A stretch of 33,761 bases of DNA. Origin: Treponema sp. (GTDB taxonomy: Bacteria; Spirochaetota; Spirochaetia; Treponematales; Treponemataceae). The notes beneath the pieces are model-generated. The model worked only from the letters and a program-made list of their open reading frames with translations, was not told where the DNA came from and did not search any database. How positions within the stretch are numbered: the first letter of the stretch is position 1; each line of letters begins with the position of its first letter. A program made the position numbers and the translations under genes. This document shows positions 23,078 through 31,977 of the stretch, piece after piece. Location: NCBI GenBank assembly GCA_016288205.1, contig JAEEYO010000044.1, positions 1 through 33,761 of the forward strand. The letters are read 5' to 3'.

Positions 23078-24721
23078 TTACTTTTTCCCACTCGCAAGTC
23101 TCGCAGGATACCACTTTACGAACCACGCCGTGAAAAGTCCCATCAGCACAGGCACGACATTGTTTATGACAAAAATCCAGCTGCCCAGCCCAGCCCTTCG
23201 CAAGAGCCAAGTCCACAAAGCGGTCAGAACGTAAAGGACTCCCCAGCAGAACGCAAGAATATAATTCGTCTTCATAAAAAGAGGATTCCTATACGCAGCG
23301 TCACCATTGTAATCATATTTCACGTAAGTCGCGCTCAAAGGCTCCCTCACGAGGCAGGATCCGAGCCACAGCGCACCAAACACAGCATAGCCCGCGTTCG
23401 TTACAAGCTCTCCGTTTCCAGTAATGTTTGCGACCGCCGAAAGGATTGCGACCAGGGCAAAGGAAAGCAGGTCCCAGATAACGAGCCTGTGTTTTCTCAT
23501 AAGAAGCGGAACCAAGGCACAGACGGCAAGGGTGATTACAGAGCCTACCCCGGGATTTATTGCGACCGCAATCCAGAACGTAATCCAAGGAATGAGCATG
23601 GTCATCATCGAGGGATTCTTTTGCTCCGATGTTTTTTTGCCCTCATCTTTTTTCTCTTCAACGCGTGAATCCAGGGCACCGAAAAATTTGTCCCAGCTCA
23701 TCATAAGTGAAAAATCACCTGTAACAGAATAAAGCCCCTTTCCCAGAGCCTCCGCTCCCTCCATCTCGCCGGATGAAATCGCCTTCCAAACTTTAAATGG
23801 TGTATTCACGACCGTCGTTGCCTTTAAGCTTCCGTCAGTAAAAACCTCACTTCCATTTTTTCCCAGACGAATCTGATACCGTGTTCCCAGATCAGTATAG
23901 TTCATCTCAAGGACGCGGTCTTTTCCGTCATAGGAAGCCTCATTGTAAAGAGCCGCCATCTGCCGTGTGAAAATCAAATCCTCAGCTTCCTTTTCACCCG
24001 TGGTCTTGCTGATCCCCCAGCTTACATCCGCCATCCTCTCAAAGACTTCCTTCGGATAAAGCTGAGTGCAAAGTTTCCTGTTCAGCTCCTCCGGGATTTT
24101 TCCATTTGCGAATTCCACTCCGGCTTCCCTGACAAAAGCAAGATATTCGGATGTCCTTGCAGAGACTTCCTTCACGCCGAAAAGCTCTCCCTGTCCGCAG
24201 AAAATCGTCGCATAATTATCCTTGCCGAGGAAGTGGTCGAACATCTGAAGGACGCTGTCGTAATTTTTTTCCGCTGAATAAAAGCCGCAGGTTGAGATGA
24301 GCACGTGTCTTTTTTCCTTCATCTCATATCGCGCGTCATGGCTTCCGCTTCCGTTTCCTGATGTGTTCTCGCTCATAAAAGGAAGGCTCATCGGCAGCTG
24401 GCGGTCAATCAGATTCTTGAGGATTCCGGGCACGTTAAAATAATAGAGCGGAAAGCTCCAGATCACCATATCAGCCTGGATGATTTTCTCAATGACATCC
24501 TTCATGTCGTCCTTTATGCAGCAGGAGCCGGGAGTGTGTTTCCAGCATGCAAAGCATCCCCTGCACGGAGCGATTTTCAAGGAGGCGGCGTGAACTTCAT
24601 CCAGAGTCACTTCCCCATTTCTTTCGGCGACCTCACGGACACCCTCAACAAAACTTTCCGCAAGCCTGAGTGAATTGCTTGTCTTTCCTTTAGGACTTCC
24701 ATTAATCAAGAGTATTCTCAT
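23078..24721 (-). CDS. Flavodoxin-fold reductase fused to SCP2-like and membrane domains
   Basis: 547 residues in three parts. Residues 1-200 are a flavodoxin-like NAD(P)H:FMN oxidoreductase fold: INGSPKGKTSNS phosphate loop, the cysteine pattern PCRGCFACW...CCIKDD, and FPLYYFNVPGILKNLIDR. Residues about 260-350 resemble an SCP2 (sterol-carrier) fold, ending in a segment with GLYSVTGDFSLMM. Residues about 375-545 contain six or so membrane helices. Such fusions suggest flavin-linked redox work on a lipophilic or membrane substrate; the reaction is unknown. The start at 24721 lies within the PadR gene (20-base overlap) with GGAGG nine bases upstream, so expression is coupled to the regulator. 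The stop is at 23078, with only a weak hairpin after it. Confidence 0.8.
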   Translation of the reverse strand: MRILLINGSPKGKTSNSLRLAESFVEGVREVAERNGEVTLDEVHAASLKIAPCRGCFACWKHTPGSCCIKDDMKDVIEKIIQADMVIWSFPLYYFNVPGILKNLIDRQLPMSLPFMSENTSGNGSGSHDARYEMKEKRHVLISTCGFYSAEKNYDSVLQMFDHFLGKDNYATIFCGQGELFGVKEVSARTSEYLAFVREAGVEFANGKIPEELNRKLCTQLYPKEVFERMADVSWGISKTTGEKEAEDLIFTRQMAALYNEASYDGKDRVLEMNYTDLGTRYQIRLGKNGSEVFTDGSLKATTVVNTPFKVWKAISSGEMEGAEALGKGLYSVTGDFSLMMSWDKFFGALDSRVEEKKDEGKKTSEQKNPSMMTMLIPWITFWIAVAINPGVGSVITLAVCALVPLLMRKHRLVIWDLLSFALVAILSAVANITGNGELVTNAGYAVFGALWLGSCLVREPLSATYVKYDYNGDAAYRNPLFMKTNYILAFCWGVLYVLTALWTWLLRRAGLGSWIFVINNVVPVLMGLFTAWFVKWYPARLASGKK

Positions 24722-25262
24722 TTTTCAAAGCCTCCAGTTCGCTGATACAGTTTTTGCACCATTTACGAAGCATCTTGTCATACATCATGCCGAAGTCGCT
24801 CGTAAATTTCCAATACAACGCTTTCATGGGATTGTCTATGTTTTTTTTGTACTCGCTTTGAATGGAATCCGCCTCATTGCTTCCCTCGGGAAAAACGCAT
24901 TCCCTTTCCGCAAGATTCCTAAAAAACTCGATGTTCTCATCCAGGCCGCACTCGCCCCTGAAAAAGGTTTTCATAAGAATGGGATTTCTGATTGTGCTGC
25001 TCTCAGAGTCATCCGTAAGCCATCTTTTAAGTTCCTTCTTCCCTTCCTCAGTGATTGAAAGAACATTTTTGTCAGGACGGCCGGACTGCTCCACGTGAGT
25101 TGATTTTATCCATCCGTTTTTCTCAAGCACCTGCAGCTCACGGTAAATCTGACTCGTCTGTGCCTGCCAGAAATATTTGAGCGAGTCATTGAATACAGTC
25201 TTAATGTCGTACCCGGTCATGTCACTGTAATTCAGCAGCCCCAGGATTCCATGTTTCAGCAC
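24702..25262 (-). CDS. PadR-family transcriptional regulator
   Basis: 186 residues starting at GTG 25262, seven bases after GGAGG. A TTG at 25268 is too close to that SD. The N-terminal winged helix (residues 1-85) shows LKHGILGLLNYSDMTGYDIK, QTSQIYRELQVLEKNGWIKS and GRPDKNVLSITEEGKKEL, the standard PadR pattern. A C-terminal helical dimerisation domain (about 95-175, Vir_act_alpha_C type) follows. PadR proteins usually repress their own operon until a phenolic compound, drug or other stress ligand binds. It is the first gene of an operon with the flavodoxin fusion; the palindrome and ACTTGT repeats in its promoter are the likely binding sites. Confidence 0.92.
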   Translation of the reverse strand: MLKHGILGLLNYSDMTGYDIKTVFNDSLKYFWQAQTSQIYRELQVLEKNGWIKSTHVEQSGRPDKNVLSITEEGKKELKRWLTDDSESSTIRNPILMKTFFRGECGLDENIEFFRNLAERECVFPEGSNEADSIQSEYKKNIDNPMKALYWKFTSDFGMMYDKMLRKWCKNCISELEALKNENTLD

Positions 25263-25273
25263 TCTCAAGCCTC

Positions 25274-25332
25274 CATATTCTACTTGTTGAATATTATACT
25301 TGTATTATAATTCCACTTGTAGAATATGTCAA
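25274..25332 (-). promoter_or_regulatory. Consensus promoter with operator repeats for padR
   Basis: Minus strand TTGACA (25332-25327), 17 bases, TATAAT (25309-25304): a perfect sigma-70 promoter. It is wrapped by the perfect 10-bp inverted repeat CATATTCTAC (25274-25283) / GTAGAATATG (25319-25328). On the plus strand ACTTGT appears three times, at 25282, 25298 and 25315, spaced 16-17 bases. This suggests tight autorepression by PadR. Confidence 0.75.
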
Positions 25333-25356
25333 GAGAAATTCTTTTTTTAAATCAAT

Positions 25357-25974
25357 TTATTTTTTCGCATTTGGATGATTTGGTCTTCCGTTGATTGATT
25401 TCGAACCGCCTGAATCTTTGGCTTCGGATTTACCCGCAAGGCTTGAATAGATGTATGCCTTGAAAGTCGCGCTTCCGTCCCATTTTGTGTACTCTCCTTC
25501 ACGCAGATAGGAAAGGCCGAGTTTTTCCATGACACGTCCGCTTCCCACATTGTCAACCGCGAACTCACCCTGGATTTCCCTGATGGGCCTTATGGAATTG
25601 ACGTATTCGATGATTGCACTTTCAGCCTCGGTGACATAGCCCCTGCCCCATCTGTCATGCCGCAGATTGTAGCCCACAGCCCAAACGTCAATGTCATCGT
25701 GGTAGTAGAGGCCGCCGGAACCGACCAGCTTTCCGCTTTCCTTTTCAACGAATCCGTAATCGTAAGCGTCAGGATTGTTGTGATCGATCGACACAAGCCA
25801 TTCACGCACATCCTCCGCTTTCGTGTAAAGAGGATAGAGCATGAATTTGTTTACGACTGGGTCTCCGCACCATTCAAAGGCATCAAGATAATCATCAGGC
25901 GTAAGTGGACGGAGAATCAGGCGTTCGGTTTCAATTATTGGCTTGTTCGGAAATTCAGTTTCGGTAATCTTCAC
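25357..25974 (-). CDS. GNAT acetyltransferase, RimJ/RimL type
   Basis: 205 residues from GTG 25974, seven bases after GGGAG. The pattern IETERLILRPLTPDDYLDAFEW opens the Acetyltransf_3 group. The acetyl-CoA-binding segment is LRHDRWGRGYVTEA (about 105-118) and the typical AVDNVGSGRVMEKLGL follows near 140-155. Relatives acetylate the N-termini of ribosomal proteins or small amines; the substrate is unknown here. The last 25 residues are a polar tail rich in Ser, Gly, Asn and Lys. It is 23 bases downstream of the LUD gene and ends the run of minus-strand genes. No terminator is visible before the PadR promoter. Confidence 0.88.
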   Translation of the reverse strand: MKITETEFPNKPIIETERLILRPLTPDDYLDAFEWCGDPVVNKFMLYPLYTKAEDVREWLVSIDHNNPDAYDYGFVEKESGKLVGSGGLYYHDDIDVWAVGYNLRHDRWGRGYVTEAESAIIEYVNSIRPIREIQGEFAVDNVGSGRVMEKLGLSYLREGEYTKWDGSATFKAYIYSSLAGKSEAKDSGGSKSINGRPNHPNAKK

Positions 25975-25997
25975 AGCTCATCTCCCGCATGTAAAAA

Positions 25998-26627
25998 CTA
26001 AAATCCCAGACTGTCGTTCACGAGGATCACGTGGATTCTGTCCTTGTGGCGTGAGAATCTTGTAATCAAAATCTGGCAGCAGATTGTGTCGGGGGACTTG
26101 CAGTTCATGCATGAGCCTGTCTTTGTACATGGAGTAGAAAGTCCAAATCTCTGAGAGTTAATCGGGGCCGCGACACTTCTTGCCCTCTTCATCGCGCTGT
26201 CCACATCGGGGCATACCTTGTTCATGCTCACTATAAAGACGACCTTTTTCGGTCCCTGGGCAATGGCAGAAACACGGTTTGCGTTTCCGTCAATGTTGAT
26301 AAGCACACCGTCGTCGGTCATGGCATTCGCGCTGGAAAGAAAAACATCCGCATCATAGGCCGCAAGCATCGCCGCACGCTTGTCTTCCCATTCATCTCTG
26401 TCGATGAACTTGTACTTGTCGGTTTTCAAAGCATCAAAAAGTCCGATTTCGTGAACGCTCATTGCACCGCCCATCGTCACCGTACTTCCCTCGGGAATCA
26501 GCTCAAGAGCCTTTTTAAGAGCCTCCTCCTTGCTCTCCGCATAATATCCGCTCATGTTCCTTGACTCAAGTCCCTTGATGATTTTTGCCGCCAAAAGATT
26601 ATTTCTCTTCACAATGTTCTCATTCAT
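25998..26627 (-). CDS. LUD-domain protein (LutC/YkgG-like lactate utilisation family)
   Basis: 209 residues. The LUD fold is indicated by the N-terminal NNLLAAKIIKGLESRNM, the ESKEEALKKALELIPEGSTVTMGGAMSV region, DVFLSSANAMTDDGVLINID and AQGPKKVVFIVSMNKV. Near the C-terminus there is a cysteine group (CTKTGSCMNCKSPDTICC) that could bind metal or an Fe-S cluster. In other bacteria LUD proteins act with Fe-S oxidoreductases in L-lactate oxidation; no LutA or LutB partner is nearby, so that role is not supported here. The start has GGAG eight bases upstream. The end of this gene is echoed in the chimeric remnant at 22778-22807. Confidence 0.88.
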   Translation of the reverse strand: MNENIVKRNNLLAAKIIKGLESRNMSGYYAESKEEALKKALELIPEGSTVTMGGAMSVHEIGLFDALKTDKYKFIDRDEWEDKRAAMLAAYDADVFLSSANAMTDDGVLINIDGNANRVSAIAQGPKKVVFIVSMNKVCPDVDSAMKRARSVAAPINSQRFGLSTPCTKTGSCMNCKSPDTICCQILITRFSRHKDRIHVILVNDSLGF

Positions 26628-26673
26628 TTTGTATTCTCCTCTCCTTCCATTATATTTTCATACTTTCATTCCG

Positions 26674-27435
26674 TCAATTGTTTTTTAGTTCCTGTGCCTC
26701 AGTCTCCACCCACGCAGGCTCAAAACCGCTTGCAAGTGCGATTTTCCATGAGCCGAGGTTAGAGAGGCTTGTTCCGTAATATGGGATTGCTCCGCGCCGG
26801 AAAGTTTCGTTGCGCAAAAGAGTCACCAGGGTCGTACCTATTTTTCTCCCGCGGTATTCTGGAAGCACGTCTATTCCAATCTGCCACATCTCAGGACAGT
26901 CGGCAGAGCAGCCCGCCATCCCCATGATTTTGTCCCCGTCCAGGGCGATTACGGCAAGAACATCCGGTCTGTCAGGTTTGAAACTTTCACAAAGCGCGTT
27001 CGGAAATTCCTTTCGGCCATAATACGGAGCCATGTCCTTTTGCTCAAGCCATTTGATTTTCAAATCCGTCTTGATTTCTACAATCTCAGGTCTGGGCAAA
27101 AACATGTGGTGTGTCAAAGCCATCTTATATCCGTACTTCCTGAGTTCCGTCTCCAGCTCAAAATAATGGTGCTGCTCGAAAAGCCAGAATCCCCTGTCAT
27201 CCTTCTGCCATTCCTTGAGCCACGGGTGGATTTTTTCATCGGCTGAAATAACGGCATTGTCCCCGAATGTCGCCATCTGTAAAAAGAATTCCTTGTCGGA
27301 AAACTTCCTTCTTTTTTCATGCATCACTGCTTTTGTGATTATGTTCTCGTCCTTAAAAAAATCATCCGGGCCGCAGTTGAACTCATAAGAGAGCTGTTTT
27401 TTTACCATGTCGTAAATCTGTTTTCTTTCAAGCAT
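26674..27435 (-). CDS. GNAT-family N-acetyltransferase
   Basis: 253 residues from ATG 27435, six bases after GGAG; ATG 27447 overlaps that SD and is unlikely. The acetyl-CoA pyrophosphate loop is EYRGRKIGTTLV (about 200-210), preceded by IGIDVLP and followed by YYGTSLSNLGSWKIALASGFEP, the usual GNAT ending. The first 120 residues are a long N-terminal part without obvious motifs, possibly a second, degenerate GNAT half. The substrate is unknown. It lies 35 bases after the APH(3')-like gene and 46 before the LUD gene, in the same presumed operon. Confidence 0.85.
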   Translation of the reverse strand: MLERKQIYDMVKKQLSYEFNCGPDDFFKDENIITKAVMHEKRRKFSDKEFFLQMATFGDNAVISADEKIHPWLKEWQKDDRGFWLFEQHHYFELETELRKYGYKMALTHHMFLPRPEIVEIKTDLKIKWLEQKDMAPYYGRKEFPNALCESFKPDRPDVLAVIALDGDKIMGMAGCSADCPEMWQIGIDVLPEYRGRKIGTTLVTLLRNETFRRGAIPYYGTSLSNLGSWKIALASGFEPAWVETEAQELKNN

Positions 27436-27470
27436 ATTTATCTCCATATTATCTGCACATAAAGCAAGGT

Positions 27471-28280
27471 CTAAAAAAGCTCATCCAGCAGGATATACCA
27501 TTTGATTTTCTCCCAGTCAGGCTCAATGCCAAGCTCGTCAAAGAGAAGCTCCGGATTGATGTTCGGATAAACTTTACCGCCGAAGGTACCGTCAAGATTA
27601 TGCCTGAGACTTCTGAGCCCCAAAGCAATGTCGCGCCACTTGTCCCCGACTCCGGTATCTCCCAAATCTATAAAGCCCGTAATCCTGCCGCCGTCCACAA
27701 AAATGTTCGGGAGACAAAAATCTCCGTGTGAAAGAACAGGCTCAAAATCCGGCTTATGTGCCTCAAGCCAATGAAGCAGCTCCTCAGGATTTTTAAAACC
27801 GCCCTCACCGAATGTCGTCGGCTCACTGTCAGACATATCAACAAGATTGTTCTCAACCCGGTATTTCGCCCCAGCAAGCTCCATGTCGATTGTCCTTGTG
27901 CGTGGACAGTCTGTTATATCCGCGGACCAGAGAAGCTTGAGCGCGCGTGCAAGAACTTTTATAAGCTCATCCGAATGCTCAAGATAATATTCGTCGCAGC
28001 TCATAAGCCCTGAGACCTTGCTCATCAAAAGATACTGGAACTTTTCATCGCTCTCGCAGGCAAGAACCTTTGGGGCAGGAAGCTTGGCAATCTCCTCAAA
28101 CCAGCGCATCACCCGGACAGTCTCATCATTGTATGCATTGGCCTCGGAAATTTTCAGAACGCAGTCATCAAAAATAAAAACCCTTGAATCGGACTTGCCG
28201 ACGTCATCCGCCGTAAATGATTTTCCGACAAGCAGATTCTTTATTGAAAGCGGAAGGTTTGGAGGAAGAGACTGGTTCAT
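27471..28280 (-). CDS. APH(3')-type aminoglycoside phosphotransferase-like kinase
   Basis: 269 residues, close to the 264-271 of APH(3') enzymes. The catalytic loop is LSHGDFCLPNIF, the metal-binding segment GFIDLGDTGVGDKWRDIAL and the C-terminus YILLDELF, all characteristic of APH(3') kinases that phosphorylate the 3'-hydroxyl of kanamycin or neomycin. The N-terminal ATP region (VLKISEANAYNDE and DETVRVMRWF) is also as expected. The final Phe, important for drug binding in APH(3')-IIIa, is present. Whether it confers resistance cannot be told from sequence, and there is no sign of a transposon or integron around it. The start overlaps the esterase stop by four bases (ATGA); the SD is GAGGT. 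Confidence 0.88.
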   Translation of the reverse strand: MNQSLPPNLPLSIKNLLVGKSFTADDVGKSDSRVFIFDDCVLKISEANAYNDETVRVMRWFEEIAKLPAPKVLACESDEKFQYLLMSKVSGLMSCDEYYLEHSDELIKVLARALKLLWSADITDCPRTRTIDMELAGAKYRVENNLVDMSDSEPTTFGEGGFKNPEELLHWLEAHKPDFEPVLSHGDFCLPNIFVDGGRITGFIDLGDTGVGDKWRDIALGLRSLRHNLDGTFGGKVYPNINPELLFDELGIEPDWEKIKWYILLDELF

Positions 28281-30343
28281 TTTTGCACCACCTCAAACTT
28301 AAACGGAGAAGACGGAAGAAGCTCCCTCGAATAAAGATTTACCGGAGCCGGACTGTCTGCCCAGAGATAGCGGACTTCCAGAATCTTTTCATGCGGTGCG
28401 GAGACTTCCACGGTGCTTCCATCAATCAGCCTCGCTTCTGTCTCGCACACTGATTTTTTACCGCTCTCTTCATACAAGAGACTGAAACCGTAAATCTTTT
28501 TGTCCGCACTTTCCGACTTTAAATCCGTGCTCTTTCCGTTTACCTTAAATGCGGCAAGGGATGAGTTTCCGCAGTCAAAATGAATCAGGAATTTATTTTC
28601 TTTAAATTCACAGGACTTAAATTTCGGAGACGGTGAAATATTTTTTCCATAAGCAAGTCTAAGGGCTTCGTTTGCGGCACGAGTTCCAGCTGATTTCTTT
28701 TTTTCTGGATGAAGGTCGTTCCACTCACCCGCGTCAATCGTCACCGCAAGACCTGCGTTCACGGCACACTCGGAAACATCGGACTCCACCTGCCGGATTT
28801 TTGCCCATCCGCCGTCCAAGCTCGCAGAATCCTCATTCCATCCGTCGCTCCAGTTTGGAAGCTGCACAATCACAAAAGGCATATCCTTTGGGGCATAGAC
28901 AAATTTACGCCGCCACAAATCAATCATCTTTAAAAGCATTCCCCTGTATTCATCAGGACGCCCCGCATCAGACTCTCCCTGATACCAGACAGCCCCCGAA
29001 ACCGCCTGATTAAAACACGGGGCGAGCATGGAATTATAAAGAGCGGTCGGAAGCCACTCAAAGAACATCCCTTCAGGACAGTCGCGGATCTGGGAGTCCA
29101 CCTTCATTTTCCAAGCGCCGCTCAAATCAATTTTCTCCGCACCATCAGGACATGAGGAATCCGGGCGGACCTCAAGATTTCTGCAAACACAGGGAGCGAC
29201 AAAAGCATTCTCCGTAAAAAGGAAATAAGGTTTTTCAGTAAAGAAACGCATTGGTCCTGAGCTGCTGTTTTTCTGCACACGCAGGGCTATGAGATTTTTT
29301 CCCTCATGCAAAGTTCCCGCCGGAACCTGATACCGTCTCGGAGGATAGCAGTATGGAGTTGATCCGACCTGCACGCCGTTTACAAAAGCAGTGTCAGCGT
29401 CCACGATTGTTCCCATCCAAAGCCATGTCTTGTTTTTGTCAAAATGTGAGACCTGCTCAGCTGTCAGATTAAGCGTCTTTTTAAACCAGAAGAATCCTGC
29501 TTTTTTTACCGGGAAATTACCGGGAATCTGCACGTCTTCCCAGCCCTCATCGGAGTCAAAATCAGGTTCCTTCGATGCGGCGAAAAGCTCTTCGTTCCAT
29601 GCGTTCTGTTTTTCCACGAGGTCCTTTTGTTTTGCGGCGGCACTTGCAGGATCCACAAACTCATCAATCCGCTTCAGATATTCCGCCTTGTCCTCCATTT
29701 CCTCAAGGGATTTTCTGCTCAGCCATGATGCTATCGGTGAGCCTCCCTGACTTGCGTTGATGATTCCGACCGGCACATCCAGCTCGGAGGAAAGACGCTT
29801 TGCAAAAAAATATGAGAGCCCGGAAATTGAGCCGATTGTCTCAGGAGACGCACAGAGCCATTTGACCCCGGAACTGATTCCCTCGGCCTTAGTTCCCTCG
29901 TCGGCATTTGACTGCCAGCCCACGTCAATCACCTCATCTTTTTCACCGTCAAGGGACCAGTTGATCGGCACCGTAATCACACGGATTTTATCATTGCGCG
30001 GAAGAACCATCTCCTCGGGATAGGAAAACTTCATTCTTTCCATGGGAAGCTGCGCGTTTGACTGACCCGAGCTCAGCCACACCTCACCGACAAAAATATC
30101 GCTAAACTCAATCCTGCCCTCACCGCTTCTGACAATCATATTGAAAGGACCGCCGGCCTCTCCGGGATTAAATTCAATCTTCCACTCGCCGTTTTCATCA
30201 GAGCGCGAAACATAATCAGCCCCACGGAATTCCACGCTCACTTCAGCACCGATTTCCGCCGTACCGTACACACAGTTTATTTTATTCCGCTGCAGGACCA
30301 TCCCCGATCCCGTAAGACCTTTGACCTTAAGCTTTCCCCTCAT
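28277..30343 (-). CDS. Sialate O-acetylesterase-like SGNH hydrolase
   Basis: 688 residues. The opening LTGSGMVLQRNK and the Ser nucleophile motif WLSSGQSNAQLPME (Ser near residue 92) are hallmarks of the sialate O-acetylesterase/DUF303 family, as are VSGAVWYQGESDAG and the Asp-His pair in EWNDLHPEKK (about 545). An inserted beta-galactosidase-like jelly-roll (about 270-395) splits the catalytic domain, as in many members. The likely reaction is removal of O-acetyl groups from sialic acid or plant xylan sugars. There is no signal peptide, so it should act in the cytoplasm on imported sugars. ATG 30343 follows GGAGGAG. It overlaps the CDF gene by 17 bases and the kinase gene by four. Confidence 0.9.
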   Translation of the reverse strand: MRGKLKVKGLTGSGMVLQRNKINCVYGTAEIGAEVSVEFRGADYVSRSDENGEWKIEFNPGEAGGPFNMIVRSGEGRIEFSDIFVGEVWLSSGQSNAQLPMERMKFSYPEEMVLPRNDKIRVITVPINWSLDGEKDEVIDVGWQSNADEGTKAEGISSGVKWLCASPETIGSISGLSYFFAKRLSSELDVPVGIINASQGGSPIASWLSRKSLEEMEDKAEYLKRIDEFVDPASAAAKQKDLVEKQNAWNEELFAASKEPDFDSDEGWEDVQIPGNFPVKKAGFFWFKKTLNLTAEQVSHFDKNKTWLWMGTIVDADTAFVNGVQVGSTPYCYPPRRYQVPAGTLHEGKNLIALRVQKNSSSGPMRFFTEKPYFLFTENAFVAPCVCRNLEVRPDSSCPDGAEKIDLSGAWKMKVDSQIRDCPEGMFFEWLPTALYNSMLAPCFNQAVSGAVWYQGESDAGRPDEYRGMLLKMIDLWRRKFVYAPKDMPFVIVQLPNWSDGWNEDSASLDGGWAKIRQVESDVSECAVNAGLAVTIDAGEWNDLHPEKKKSAGTRAANEALRLAYGKNISPSPKFKSCEFKENKFLIHFDCGNSSLAAFKVNGKSTDLKSESADKKIYGFSLLYEESGKKSVCETEARLIDGSTVEVSAPHEKILEVRYLWADSPAPVNLYSRELLPSSPFKFEVVQK

Positions 30344-31217
30344 GATTTTTCTCCTCCTCAGGATTCACATGAATCATCACATGCTTTACGTCGGGATATT
30401 TTTGCTCCACATTATGATGCACGCTCTCCGCAATCTCATGTGCATTGACAAGAGATATATCCCTTTTCACCGCAATCTCCAGATCGATGTAGATTTTATT
30501 TCCGAACTTTCTGGTATGAAGCAAATCAACATGCTCCACGCCCGGCTGCTCCTCAACGAAGTTTCTTATATCCTGCTCAACTTCCTCGCCGCATGAACTG
30601 TCCACCATCCTGTCAAGCGCATCTTTTGAAATGTCAAATGCAACCTTGAGAATAAACAGACAGATAACCAAGCTCGCTATCGGGTCCATAATCGGGAAGC
30701 CAAGTTTTGCGAGACCTATACCAATAAAAGAACCGACGGAAGAGAGCGCGTCTGAACGGTGGTGCCATGCGTCCGCCTTAAAAGCAGATGAATTCATTTT
30801 CTTCGCATAATGCATAGTGTACCAGAACATCGCTTCCTTAACGACGATGGAAATTACGGCGGCAATCAAAGGCAGCAGAGTCGGAACCTCAATCTCCTCA
30901 CGCACCAAAAGTTTATGAACGCCGCTGTAACCGATTCCCAATCCTGTTCCGGCAAGGATAAGTCCGAGAATCAGGGAGGCGATACATTCCAGTCTTTCAT
31001 GTCCGTAGGGATGCTCCTCGTCCTCAGGCTGCTTTGAAAGAAGGACTCCCAGAAAAGCAACAAAAGTCGCGAACACATCAGAAAGAGAATGCACGGCATC
31101 AGAGACCATGGCTCCTGATTTACCGATGATTCCGGCAAAGAGTTTAAATCCCGCCAAAAATATGTTCCCAAGGATTCCGACGAGAGAGAGTTTTTTTACT
31201 ATTTGTTTTTCGCTCAT
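30327..31217 (-). CDS. Cation diffusion facilitator (Zn/Fe/Mn efflux)
   Basis: 296 residues from ATG 31217, which begins one base after the stop of the preceding gene; a longer reading from 31250 has no SD. Six membrane helices (about 10-200) are followed by a cytoplasmic domain of some 85 residues. The metal sites are SDAVHSLSDV in helix 2 and HHRSDALSS in helix 5 (HxxxD type), and the loop EEHPYGHERLE is typical of the family. Members exchange divalent metal ions for protons at the inner membrane; HxxxD in helix 5 is often linked to Zn or to broad specificity, but the metal cannot be fixed here. Confidence 0.93.
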   Translation of the reverse strand: MSEKQIVKKLSLVGILGNIFLAGFKLFAGIIGKSGAMVSDAVHSLSDVFATFVAFLGVLLSKQPEDEEHPYGHERLECIASLILGLILAGTGLGIGYSGVHKLLVREEIEVPTLLPLIAAVISIVVKEAMFWYTMHYAKKMNSSAFKADAWHHRSDALSSVGSFIGIGLAKLGFPIMDPIASLVICLFILKVAFDISKDALDRMVDSSCGEEVEQDIRNFVEEQPGVEHVDLLHTRKFGNKIYIDLEIAVKRDISLVNAHEIAESVHHNVEQKYPDVKHVMIHVNPEEEKNHEGKA

Positions 31218-31218
31218 T

Positions 31219-31932
31219 TTATCTAGCCCTGAATGATATGAAAAGTCCATAAATTATAAGCGAGTCAAAAATCAGATAGAAAAAGGCCATGTAGATTTTC
31301 GCCCATAATTTGCTCGTACTGAAAATGCACTGATAAACAGTGATTATCGAAGTGATAATAAATCCGACGGCAAAGAAAGTGTAAATCCAGATATTTCCGA
31401 AGAACCTGCTCAAGATAAAACCGATGCAGAAAATCCAGGACAAAACACGGAAAATTGTAAACGTCGAGCTTTTATGTATCTCCGCATGTTGCGCAAGTTC
31501 GTTGTTAAAGCCTTCCTGATTTTCCAAAAATTCCGATGTATAAAAACGTGTCCTGTCATTCATATAAATGATGAATTTATTCTCAGAAATGCACTCTATC
31601 TTTTTTATTTCCGTCAGATTATAAGTTTTTACACTTCCACCGTTTGTTATCACCATGGAATTCTCATCCGTGAATTCAAACGAATATTCGGAAAAATTTT
31701 TCTTGAGTTTTTTGGAAGCGATGAAAACTATGAATACGCAGAATATTGCCAATAAAGAAAACATGATGGGATAGATATGTCTTATGCTCTCAAAGTTTGG
31801 GTCAAGTTTGGGAAGAAAAAAATAGAACAGGACGAAGTTGAAGATTATGGCAAAGGCATAAATACAAAACATTTTTATTCTGTATTTATTCACGGCAAGT
31901 TTTAATTTGTTCGGGTCATTTTTATAAATCAT
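31219..31932 (-). CDS. Membrane protein with YcxB-like cytosolic domain
   Basis: 237 residues from ATG 31932, preceded by GGAG at a good distance; the upstream ATG 31950 has none. Two membrane segments (about 20-45 and 58-75) are followed by about 70 polar residues with the pattern MVITNGGSVKTYNLTEIKKIECISE, which recalls the PH-like YcxB domain. Three more hydrophobic segments follow near the C-terminus. The function is unknown. It is the first gene of a long minus-strand run with a strong promoter at 31978-32006. It is AT-richer than its downstream neighbours. Confidence 0.7.
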   Translation of the reverse strand: MIYKNDPNKLKLAVNKYRIKMFCIYAFAIIFNFVLFYFFLPKLDPNFESIRHIYPIMFSLLAIFCVFIVFIASKKLKKNFSEYSFEFTDENSMVITNGGSVKTYNLTEIKKIECISENKFIIYMNDRTRFYTSEFLENQEGFNNELAQHAEIHKSSTFTIFRVLSWIFCIGFILSRFFGNIWIYTFFAVGFIITSIITVYQCIFSTSKLWAKIYMAFFYLIFDSLIIYGLFISFRAR

Positions 31933-31977
31933 TTTTTTCTCCGCTCTCATTTGAAAAATTAATTATCAAACACTTCC

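Noticed and set aside
22940..23668. A 242-codon plus-strand frame over the end of the flavodoxin fusion
   Set aside because: Basic, low-complexity translation antisense to membrane helices of a clear gene; no SD or family signs.
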